IMG/VR virus record: IMGVR_UViG_3300011188_000013
Span: 1-25,942 of that record
Reading direction: 5' to 3' (one strand)
From: a virus
Length of the DNA: 25,942 nucleotides
The notes beneath the pieces were generated by a model. It had not been told where the DNA came from, searched no databases, and was given only the letters and a program-made list of their open reading frames with translations. Made by a program: the position numbers and the translations under genes. This document shows, one piece after another, positions 1-5,883 of the stretch. How positions within the stretch are numbered: the stretch's first letter is position 1; the number at the start of each line of letters is the position of its first letter.

Positions 1-1556
1 AAGAATCCCATAGCAAAACCAACAATTCCAGCACCTATTGCTGTAATGATACCCATAGGACCCGATAAAAGCCCCATAAGCATACCAAAAATACCACCTT
101 TTTCTTCTTCTTTATCACCAACACCTGACTTCTGATCTCTAATGTCGGTTAATAAATCAATGATAGGTTCCCAAACATTTTCGAACATATCCCTAGATTC
201 TTCGCCTTTATCTTGTGCATCTAAAAGACTACTTTCGTTTTGTTCTCTTGAGTTTTCATTGGTCTTTTCAATTTCTGCTTTAATTTCGGGTACCACTGAG
301 GCAATTTGTTGTAGTAAATCGTCGGGTACTGATTCTGAGTCTGACCCAAAAAAACTTTCTGTGTTAGATAATTTCTTTACTTCTGGTTCTCTTCTAGAAA
401 TTTGAACCATTGTTTCTTCTTGGATTGATGCTGACTGAGGAAGTTCATCATTTTGCATTTCTAGGAAACTAACTACATTATCATAATCTTGATCTTCTTG
501 ATATACTAGTTCTTCGCCACGTTGTTTAGCCAAACTCTTTAGAAGATCTATACTATCAGATAATTTATTCGATATATTATCTGTATTCGATATATTATCT
601 GTATTCGATATATTATCTGTATTCGATATACTATTATCTGTATTCGATATACTATTATTATCTGTATTATTTCTAGTTTCTTTAGTTTCTTCTAAGAGTT
701 TTACTGTATCTCCAGTATTATTTCTAGTTTCGTCTGAAACCACTAGTTCATCATCCGAAACCTGTATAGATTTTAGAAGATCTATACTATCAGATAATTT
801 ATTCGATATACTATTATCTGTATTATTTCTAGTTTCTTTAGTTTCTTCTAAGAGTTTTACTGTATCTTCGGTATTATTTCTAGTTTCGTTTGAAGTCTCC
901 GCTGCATCATCCGAAACCTGTCTAGATTTTATTTGGTCTTGTATATCTTTTTTCGCTTGAATTATTCGTAACTTTCTATCCTTACGCTCAGTAACAAATC
1001 TACGGGTATTCATAAACGTATTCTTAGCACCGTCTATTACAAAATTTGTTAATCCTGTTACTAATGGATTATTATCAGAGAAAAAAGCAGCAGCATTTTT
1101 TGTTAGTGTCTCGGTTTTTTCTAATGCTTGAGATCCTACCTTTTTGAATGATTCTAATAATACGGGATACAGTCCTAATGACCTTTTTAGTGTAGCATTG
1201 GATTGTTCTATATATTTTATGAGAATTTCTTGTTCGTCACCATCTACATCAGATGAGGCTAATATAGCCTTTTTTAATTCTGTTAGTGTTTCTAATAAAG
1301 CACTTTGGTCTTCTTTTGAACTATTACCACCAGCAGCCTCTTCTAATGTCTGAATAATATTAATACCTAAGGAATCAGCAACATTGCTTGTATTACTATC
1401 ATTCAGTTCGGTCGAAAAGTTATCTATAATACTTTTCATAGATAACTGAAACTTATCCGATTTTTTATCATCTGATTCTTGAAAATTATCTAAAGCAACT
1501 TGATTTTGTTGCTTTAGATTTTCAATTAAGGAATTAAATGTTTTTTTATTTTCCAC
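1..1556 (-). CDS. Probable tail tape-measure protein, N-terminal part (runs off left edge)
   Basis: The frame stays open from a GTG at 1556-1554 to the left edge, giving at least 518 residues without a stop. The GTG overlaps the TAG of the upstream -1 frame (TAGTG), so translation is probably coupled. The protein is hydrophilic and rich in Glu, Asn, Ser and Lys. It has helical stretches, an internal duplication, and a run of six-residue ISNTDN repeats at about residues 300-330. A glycine-rich hydrophobic stretch (GIFGMLMGLLSG, then further small and hydrophobic residues) begins near residue 485 and could be a membrane segment. Tape measures are long, helical, carry hydrophobic segments and follow the tail assembly chaperone, which is the layout here. 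In T4 this role belongs to gp29. I infer tape measure from position and composition, not from a recognised domain; the C-terminus, which may carry a peptidoglycan hydrolase, lies outside the window. Confidence 0.6.
   Translation of the reverse strand, partial: MENKKTFNSLIENLKQQNQVALDNFQESDDKKSDKFQLSMKSIIDNFSTELNDSNTSNVADSLGINIIQTLEEAAGGNSSKEDQSALLETLTELKKAILASSDVDGDEQEILIKYIEQSNATLKRSLGLYPVLLESFKKVGSQALEKTETLTKNAAAFFSDNNPLVTGLTNFVIDGAKNTFMNTRRFVTERKDRKLRIIQAKKDIQDQIKSRQVSDDAAETSNETRNNTEDTVKLLEETKETRNNTDNSISNKLSDSIDLLKSIQVSDDELVVSDETRNNTGDTVKLLEETKETRNNTDNNSISNTDNSISNTDNISNTDNISNTDNISNKLSDSIDLLKSLAKQRGEELVYQEDQDYDNVVSFLEMQNDELPQSASIQEETMVQISRREPEVKKLSNTESFFGSDSESVPDDLLQQIASVVPEIKAEIEKTNENSREQNESSLLDAQDKGEESRDMFENVWEPIIDLLTDIRDQKSGVGDKEEEKGGIFGMLMGLLSGPMGIITAIGAGIVGFAMGF
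538..771. repeat. Direct duplication, copy 1 (contains the expanded 18-bp repeats)
   Basis: This copy starts TTTAGAAGATCTATACTATC and ends near CATCATCCGAAACCTGTATAG. It matches the adjacent copy at 772-931 almost base for base outside the 18-bp array. It encodes the same peptide string (EDTVKLLEETKETRNNTDN and SNKLSDSIDLLKS in minus-strand order). It is longer than copy 2 because it carries five ISN units instead of one. Confidence 0.85.
567..667. repeat. 18-bp tandem repeat inside the tape-measure-like gene
   Basis: The 9-mer ATTCGATAT occurs at 567, 585, 603, 621 and 642, so the periods are 18, 18, 18 and 21 bp. The unit reads ISNTDN on the minus strand. The single 21-bp unit has an extra Ser codon, so the frame is always kept. 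The copies are almost identical, which suggests recent expansion by slippage. Confidence 0.9.
772..931. repeat. Direct duplication, copy 2 (short form)
   Basis: This copy begins TTTAGAAGATCTATACTATC and ends at CATCATCCGAAACCTGTCTAG followed by ATTTTA. It has one ATTCGATAT unit at 801. It is collinear with 538-771. A few substitutions (for example CTCCAG against CTTCGG) show the two copies have drifted slightly. Confidence 0.85.
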
Positions 1557-1732
1557 TATGATTTTGCTTTTTGGTTTTCTTTTTCTATATAATCATTTAA
1601 CAATGAAATATAGATATCCCTTTCATAAGGTATTAACATCTCGAGTTCATGTAAAGAATATTTATGATGCTGTATTAGTTGAAATGTTAATATATAATAG
1701 TTGGCCAGGGAATTATGTCCTAGCCCTAACCG
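1556..1732 (-). CDS. -1 frame extension of gp26 (gp51-position tail assembly chaperone segment)
   Basis: This frame encodes 58 residues, ending in a TAG at 1558-1556. It includes NYYILTFQLIQHHKYSLHEL and a PYERDIY motif, and it looks like a real conserved small tail protein rather than chance coding. It has no start of its own: a TAA in the same frame lies at 1744-1742, and the first ATG (1639-1637) comes after most of the recognisable part. No GTG or TTG occurs earlier. The simplest way to make it is a -1 shift at the heptamer at 1738-1732, which joins 238 residues of gp26 to these 58 for a fusion of about 296 residues. In T4, gene 51 (hub assembly) lies next to gene 26. Similarity to gp51 itself is positional only. 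A rare CTG start at codon 12 is the alternative. Confidence 0.72.
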   Translation of the reverse strand, partial: RLGLGHNSLANYYILTFQLIQHHKYSLHELEMLIPYERDIYISLLNDYIEKENQKAKS

Positions 1733-1738
1733 AAAAAA
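1703..1738 (-). promoter_or_regulatory. Programmed -1 ribosomal frameshift signal (slippery site plus stem)
   Basis: On the minus strand the order is heptamer TTTTTTC (1738-1732) in the phase T TTT TTC relative to gp26, then spacer GGTTAG (1731-1726), whose TAG is the gp26 stop. The 5' arm GGCTAGG (1725-1719), a 9-nt loop (1718-1710) and the 3' arm CCTGGCC (1709-1703) follow. All seven pairs form, one of them a G-U wobble. The loop bases ATAAT (1716-1712) could also pair with ATTAT at 1698-1694 to make a weak pseudoknot. The X XXY YYZ heptamer and 6-nt spacing are the canonical geometry for -1 frameshifting. Confidence 0.8.
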
Positions 1739-2445
1739 CTGTTAAGACCTGAAACTACTACTGTTTCCTTTTTATTACACTTAGGGCAAGTTACCTCAAA
1801 TGTTTTTTGGATAGATGGCATCGTTTTGAAAAAATTAGTTATATCTTCAAATTGCTTGTGGCTTAATATATTTAAATATTCCATCAATTCACTTTCTGTA
1901 TGGTCATTAGAACTATAAGTAGTTTCAGCATCGTAGATATAATCTATACAATCTATTATCATCTTATACATTGAATCAACCGAGTCTTTAGCATCATTGT
2001 ATGTGCTTAATAAACTTAAACTAGGATATTTTAAAACAATGCCATCAGTAGCTGTTAACTCAATTTTTGTAGTATGATTTTCATCTCTTTTTATTTCCAA
2101 ATCATGCAAATCTAGTTCAAATTTTACTGTTTTTGGACAACTTTCTTCTTTACAGCCTTTCATCTTCGCATTTAGAATGATTATATTACTTATTGACTTT
2201 GCCCTAAGCTGCGTGAAAATATATTCCATATCAAAAATAGGAAGTTTTTCTGTTTCTATGTCGCTAATTATACAATTTTTTATTAATTGTTTTAGCGCCA
2301 ATATCATATCTTCATCGGTATTAGACTCCATAGCAGTCAAAAGAATTTTTTCTTCTGCTACTAAAAACGGTCTGTATTCGATTTTTTCCCCACTAGAAGG
2401 AAGTGTTAGTTTAAAATGTGGTGTTATTAGTTTTGGTAATGCCAT
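1726..2445 (-). CDS. gp26: Baseplate hub / tail assembly protein, T4 gp26 family
   Basis: The protein has 239 residues (T4 gp26 has 208). It belongs to the T4 baseplate protein family (PF12322 as I recall it). The N-terminus, with LPS..EKIEYRPFLVAEEKILLTA, is the family's characteristic opening. Two cysteine pairs are visible: C-KEES-C in the middle, and CPKCNKK near the C-terminus, the latter looking like half of a zinc ribbon. In T4, gp26 acts in assembly of the central baseplate hub. The start ATG at 2445-2443 lies 10 nt after the gp54-like stop. The last codons (AGT TTT TTC GGT TAG) form a -1 slippery site, so this is probably the short form of a two-product tail chaperone. Confidence is high for the family and lower for its precise role. 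Confidence 0.85.
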   Translation of the reverse strand: MALPKLITPHFKLTLPSSGEKIEYRPFLVAEEKILLTAMESNTDEDMILALKQLIKNCIISDIETEKLPIFDMEYIFTQLRAKSISNIIILNAKMKGCKEESCPKTVKFELDLHDLEIKRDENHTTKIELTATDGIVLKYPSLSLLSTYNDAKDSVDSMYKMIIDCIDYIYDAETTYSSNDHTESELMEYLNILSHKQFEDITNFFKTMPSIQKTFEVTCPKCNKKETVVVSGLNSFFG

Positions 2446-2455
2446 ATTATTATTA

Positions 2456-3379
2456 TTATGAATTTGTGGTTAATGTATTGAATAGTGTACTTGCTACGCT
2501 TTTTAAATTTCCTTCAGAAATTGACTTGGCAAAATATGCCGCTCTTTTTAAGTCTTGCGGTTGAACTGTCTGCATCTTAAAATCTCTGTATGCGAATGTT
2601 ACAGAAAGTTTCATAACAGAAGAGGTAGAATCCCAGGTTAAAGGTATACCTGATACCTGTTTTGGATAAACATCTGAAAAAATTACCTTGAATCTTGTTT
2701 CACCGTCTGGGTCAAAATATACCAATTCAGCATTGGATATTATTTCACTATACCAACCTATGCGAAACTTATTTTCTGCTGCTACATAGGCCGCATTTTT
2801 TTCAAATGTACCTCTATTAAGTTCACCCAACCCAATTTTATTAGATAAAGAATTTAATTGATCCTTTATAGTTTTGTCTAATGTTGCGTTAGAACCACTA
2901 ATAGACTCCAACGGGTTTCCAGAATTATATATCTGATTTTGCCAAAGTTCAAAGAAATACCTTTCAAGAAGACCTGAACGAACATACATTTCTATGGTAA
3001 GTTCATCATTAGTTTTTCCTGTTGGCATCGTGTAACCAGGTCCTGGTCTTGTATAGTCAATTTCTGTATCTATGTTTCTACCTGGTATGCTCACATCAGA
3101 AACAAGAAAAGGAAAATCCTTTGGTATTTCCTTAAGTACTTTATCAGAATAATCTCTCGAATCAGGAACGACAGATGAGATTATTCTGTTTGCCTGGTCC
3201 AGAATCGAAGAGCCATTGTTAGAACCTTGTATAGAACCCGTCAGTGTTGCTGGTGGATAAATGTAAAAGATAAAGTTACTAGTAGAAGCAGGACCACCTA
3301 ACTCATTAATGTTTGCTCTAAATTTTGTTAGATTAAACTGGTCTCTAGGACCTAATAGTGAATTTACTATAATACTCAT
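2456..3379 (-). CDS. gp54: Tail-tube initiator at baseplate, gp54-like (tail-tube fold)
   Basis: The 307-residue protein has T4 tail-tube family features (gp19/gp54): a stretch reading VSDVSIPGRNIDTEIDYTRPGP, then TNDELTIEMYVRSG and FELWQNQI, and a late FRIGWYSEII...FKVIFSDVYPKQV block. It ends on KLSVTFAYRDFKMQ, very like the C-terminal FDVTFAYRVMQ of T4 gp54. T4 gp54 (320 residues) polymerises on the gp48 cap to start the tail tube. Its partner gp48 lies on the opposite strand about 1 kb away. Translation is probably coupled to the upstream gene, since its ATG overlaps that gene's TGA (ATGA). The alternative is a paralogue of the main tube protein gp19. That gene normally lies after gp18 and is outside this window. 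Confidence 0.65.
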   Translation of the reverse strand: MSIIVNSLLGPRDQFNLTKFRANINELGGPASTSNFIFYIYPPATLTGSIQGSNNGSSILDQANRIISSVVPDSRDYSDKVLKEIPKDFPFLVSDVSIPGRNIDTEIDYTRPGPGYTMPTGKTNDELTIEMYVRSGLLERYFFELWQNQIYNSGNPLESISGSNATLDKTIKDQLNSLSNKIGLGELNRGTFEKNAAYVAAENKFRIGWYSEIISNAELVYFDPDGETRFKVIFSDVYPKQVSGIPLTWDSTSSVMKLSVTFAYRDFKMQTVQPQDLKRAAYFAKSISEGNLKSVASTLFNTLTTNS

Positions 3380-3933
3380 TTTGAGGAATCACTCCAAACT
3401 TTGTTTTTACTTGCTTTTTTGAATTGTTCTAACGGCAGCATCATAGCATTATTCCATTCAATTGATTCTATTTCTATAAAGTTTGACTTTACGTGTTTCC
3501 ATAGATAACGTTTAAATGCTGGATTAAATAGCTTAAATTTTCTTGTTGATTTTAAAATATTGTATGATAATTTTAGCCTAGTTTTTCTGTCATATTTTTC
3601 ATCTGATACTAGATCATATAAAGCATCCATGAGAACTGCTCTTTGACGTGGATGTAAATAATGCAAGTTAATGCCAAAGAAACCTCCCTTCGCAGAATCG
3701 ACCATAAAAATTAAAGGATATACGTCATAATAAGGTAAGGTTTCTTTGTGTTTCGGATCGTAGGAAAAGAAATACATTTTACCTATTTCAGGTCTCATTA
3801 CTGAGTGCGATGTTCTTTTACCAGCCGAAACTTCTTTTGCTTTACCTTTTAACCAAGTAAAGGCACTTTTTGCTGATGCTTTTACATTGGATGTACTAAT
3901 TCTATTAAATAAATTTCCGAATATGTTTGCCAT
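3376..3933 (-). CDS. Unidentified conserved-looking late protein between gp4 and gp54
   Basis: The protein has 185 residues and no family I can name with confidence. The N-terminal 45 residues are basic and Ser/Lys-rich. The core reads RPEIGKMYFFSYDPKHKETLPYYD, VYPLIFMVDSAKGGFFGINLHYL and HPRQRAVLMDALYDL, dense in aromatic residues and compact. The C-terminal part is basic (STRKFKLFNPAFKRYLWKHVK). There is no signal peptide or membrane segment. It lies in the late minus-strand operon, 8 bp after gp4 and overlapping gp54, so a structural or DNA-end role in the head or tail is likely. T4 places gp2 (DNA end protector) beside gp4, but I see no clear gp2 similarity. Its ATG is exactly 6 nt from the end of a late-promoter-like element. 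Confidence 0.8.
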   Translation of the reverse strand: MANIFGNLFNRISTSNVKASAKSAFTWLKGKAKEVSAGKRTSHSVMRPEIGKMYFFSYDPKHKETLPYYDVYPLIFMVDSAKGGFFGINLHYLHPRQRAVLMDALYDLVSDEKYDRKTRLKLSYNILKSTRKFKLFNPAFKRYLWKHVKSNFIEIESIEWNNAMMLPLEQFKKASKNKVWSDSSK

Positions 3934-3938
3934 GTATG

Positions 3939-3946
3939 TATTTAGG
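3939..3946 (-). promoter_or_regulatory. Late-promoter-like element CCTAAATA before the 185-aa gene
   Basis: The minus strand reads CCTAAATA (3946-3939), then CATAC, then ATG at 3933. It keeps the TAAATA core of the T4 late octamer. With the octamer at -13 to -6, +1 falls on the A of the ATG. The TAA stop of gp4 (3944-3942) is inside the element, so chance cannot be excluded. Confidence 0.45.
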
Positions 3947-4385
3947 TAAGGTGATCCTCAGTTAATATTACAAATTCTATGCCTATTTTTTTACAGTATT
4001 CATTTGCTGCTTCCCATTTAGCCGAATTTACAGCAAATGTTGCTGATTCTCTCAAATATGATAGTGTAGGTTTTCCTTTTGATGTTGTTTTCTTTTTTGG
4101 TGGTACGGTTTGCCCTTTTGGTTTTACTTCTATTAACCTTGTTTTTTTAGTTCCGTCTTCTGAAATATATTTTACTAAAAAATCTGGATAGTACTTATGC
4201 CATTTTTTATCTACCGGAGAATAATAAGGAATTACTGTTTCTTCGGAAGACCAACCAATAACATTTCTACTACCATCACAATATTTCATAAAGTTTCTTT
4301 CCCACAAACTTCGATAAATAATGTTAGAAGAATTACCTATATATTTATTTGGGTTTTTCGGTTTGTATGTGCCTTTGTATGCCAT
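3942..4385 (-). CDS. gp4: Head completion protein, T4 gp4 (50/65)
   Basis: The protein has 147 residues (T4 gp4 about 150). It carries the family's signature YRSLWERNFMKYCD, followed by WSSEETVIPYYSPVDKKWHKYYPDF and RLIEVKPKGQ. These give the PD-(D/E)XK nuclease-like pattern E29, P67-D68, E86-x-K88, known from TnsA-like folds. In T4, gp4 is added to the filled head before tail joining. It is the first gene of the minus-strand block and diverges from gp48 across only 27 bp. Start ATG is 4385-4383. A perfect late octamer lies 11 nt upstream. Whether it cuts DNA is unknown; the residue pattern is seen, the activity is inferred. Confidence 0.88.
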   Translation of the reverse strand: MAYKGTYKPKNPNKYIGNSSNIIYRSLWERNFMKYCDGSRNVIGWSSEETVIPYYSPVDKKWHKYYPDFLVKYISEDGTKKTRLIEVKPKGQTVPPKKKTTSKGKPTLSYLRESATFAVNSAKWEAANEYCKKIGIEFVILTEDHLT

Positions 4386-4396
4386 TTTTTTAAATT

Positions 4397-4404
4397 TATT
4401 TATA
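4397..4404 (-). promoter_or_regulatory. T4-type late promoter TATAAATA for the minus-strand block
   Basis: A perfect TATAAATA reads on the minus strand (4404-4397), upstream of the gp4 ATG at 4385. The predicted +1 is near 4391, leaving a leader of about 5 nt. It sits in the 27-bp gap between divergent gp4 and gp48. Confidence 0.65.
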
Positions 4405-4408
4405 ATTA
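4401..4408 (+). promoter_or_regulatory. Degenerate late octamer TATAATTA before gp48
   Basis: TATAATTA ends 4 nt before the gp48 ATG (4413) and overlaps the minus-strand octamer. It differs from TATAAATA at one position. gp48 needs a promoter within this 27-bp gap or upstream inside gp4, and this is the best candidate. Confidence 0.35.
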
Positions 4409-4412
4409 CTAT

Positions 4413-5360
4413 ATGAAATTTCCTAAGTTAAAAATACCTCCAAAATTATCTAAACTCGGTACTAATGTAGTTAAGTTTCGAAATAGGGTTCAAGAAGAAC
4501 TGTCTGGGTTTGATGCACTATCTAACCCATTAACTACAGCACGAACTGAAGGTCTTGGTATAAATGCTTATGAAATGCCCTTCGGTGCTAGTAATTTCCC
4601 TCATTTAGAAATAGTCTCACGAATCAATAAGACCACTAAAAAAGAAGATGTTACTTCGTATGACACAAAGACCGCAAATATATATGTGCTACCCTTTCCT
4701 ATATCAGGATTTACCGATAACTTGAATATGTCTTGGAGTTCTGCTAAATTAGGCCCTTTATCTATGTCTATAGTGGATTCTTCTAAGAGTGCAATCACAA
4801 ATTTATTAGAAGGTAATGCTGGCTCATCCGATTTAACTGATACACTGGCTGGATTAAAAAGTAATGATGTAATTGGTAAATTAGGACAAGCAACCGCAAT
4901 TAATGTTTTAAAGAGTTCTGAGGGTGTTCTAGGGTTTAATCTTTTAGATGCGTATCAAGCCTCAAATAATATAGCAATAAACCCAAATGAAGTTCAGTTA
5001 TTCGAAAGAGTTAATTATAGAACTTTTAGTTTTGAGTATAAATTTATACCAGCATCGGAAAAAGAAGCACAAGAACTCATAAAAATGATAAAACAGTTAA
5101 AAATAGATTCAATACCCGGTAAAGATGGAGCTTATTTTCTTACAATACCTAGCATTTACAGTTTAGAATTTAAGGGAAGTACTGGCGAATCATTATCAGA
5201 CAAATATGGAAAAATCATGGACTGTGCATTGACTCGAATTGAAGTTCAATATAATTCAGGCACCGGAAATACATTTCACCGTGGAGATTATCCAAATGAT
5301 ATTATACTAAGTTTGGGCTTTACCGAAATAGATTTACTAACAAAAGAATCTTTTAATTAA
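4413..5360 (+). CDS. gp48: Baseplate tail-tube cap, T4 gp48
   Basis: The protein has 315 residues, beginning MKFPKLKIPPKLSKLG. An in-frame ATG at 4197 would lie antisense inside gp4 and adds an unrelated hydrophobic stretch, so I take 4413. Features seen are NIYVLPFPISGFTDNLNMSW, then a central Ala/Leu/Asn region. The conserved NPNEVQLFERVNYRTFSFEY is followed by KFIPASEKEAQELIKMIKQLK, typical of gp48-type caps. In T4, gp48 binds the finished baseplate and, with gp54, primes tail-tube growth. It starts the plus-strand baseplate block and is followed 7 nt later by gp53. T4 gp48 has about 364 residues, so this is somewhat short. Confidence 0.82.
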   Translation: MKFPKLKIPPKLSKLGTNVVKFRNRVQEELSGFDALSNPLTTARTEGLGINAYEMPFGASNFPHLEIVSRINKTTKKEDVTSYDTKTANIYVLPFPISGFTDNLNMSWSSAKLGPLSMSIVDSSKSAITNLLEGNAGSSDLTDTLAGLKSNDVIGKLGQATAINVLKSSEGVLGFNLLDAYQASNNIAINPNEVQLFERVNYRTFSFEYKFIPASEKEAQELIKMIKQLKIDSIPGKDGAYFLTIPSIYSLEFKGSTGESLSDKYGKIMDCALTRIEVQYNSGTGNTFHRGDYPNDIILSLGFTEIDLLTKESFN

Positions 5361-5367
5361 TAAAATA

Positions 5368-5883
5368 ATGTCCTTTTCTAATTACTTCAAGAATCATCCC
5401 ACAATAACATACAACAATCAGATAGTTAGTAATATACTATCAAAAATTATGTTTCTAGATAAAACTATAAATGAAACTAGTATTCTTTATGATTACACCA
5501 TAAAAGAAGGAGAAAGACCTGATATACTAGCCAATAAATTTTATGGAGATTCAAAATATGACTGGATTCTTTTAGCTATAAATAAAATATACGATATTTA
5601 TACCCAGTGGCCTTTATCTAACATACAGTTAGAGGAAAAAATTAATTCTAAGTATGGCTCTTTTTCTGCTGCTAATTCATTTGTAGATCACTATGAAGAC
5701 CTCGATGGCGATATTATAGATGAAAAGGAATATTTTAGATTAGCACCAGGTCACAGAAAATTAATAACTGGCTACGAATACGAAGTAAAAGAAAACGATA
5801 GAAAAAGATCTATTAGATTAATTGAGGATTCTTATATACCTCAATTAGATTATGAACTCAACTTAATAAGAAATAATGTCTGA
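5368..5883 (+). CDS. gp53: Baseplate wedge subunit gp53
   Basis: The protein has 171 residues (T4 gp53 has 196). The region YTIKEGERPDILANKFYGD followed by YDWILLAINKIYDIYTQWPLS is the family's LysM-like core and matches the same block in T4 gp53 closely in spacing. An N-terminal YFKNHPTITYNNQIVSNI precedes it, and an acidic C-terminus follows. In T4, gp53 joins neighbouring wedges around the hub to close the baseplate. The stop overlaps the gp27 start by 8 nt, so the hub genes are probably co-translated. Confidence 0.88.
   Translation: MSFSNYFKNHPTITYNNQIVSNILSKIMFLDKTINETSILYDYTIKEGERPDILANKFYGDSKYDWILLAINKIYDIYTQWPLSNIQLEEKINSKYGSFSAANSFVDHYEDLDGDIIDEKEYFRLAPGHRKLITGYEYEVKENDRKRSIRLIEDSYIPQLDYELNLIRNNV

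Noticed and set aside
142-405. Plus-strand open frames at 142-405, 1144-1353 and 1558-1752
   Set aside because: They are antisense shadows of the tape-measure-like gene and the -1 extension. Composition (Ser/Phe/Leu-rich) is what antisense of Glu/Asn/Lys codons gives.
4197-4412. In-frame upstream extension of gp48 from an ATG at 4197
   Set aside because: It is antisense to gp4, encodes an unrelated hydrophobic stretch, and the ATG at 4413 gives the normal gp48 N-terminus next to a promoter.
5577-5584. TATAAATA octamers inside coding regions (for example 5577 in gp53 and near 9177 and 10836)
   Set aside because: They lie in mid-gene with no start nearby. In AT-rich DNA the octamer is expected by chance, so only copies just before starts were listed.
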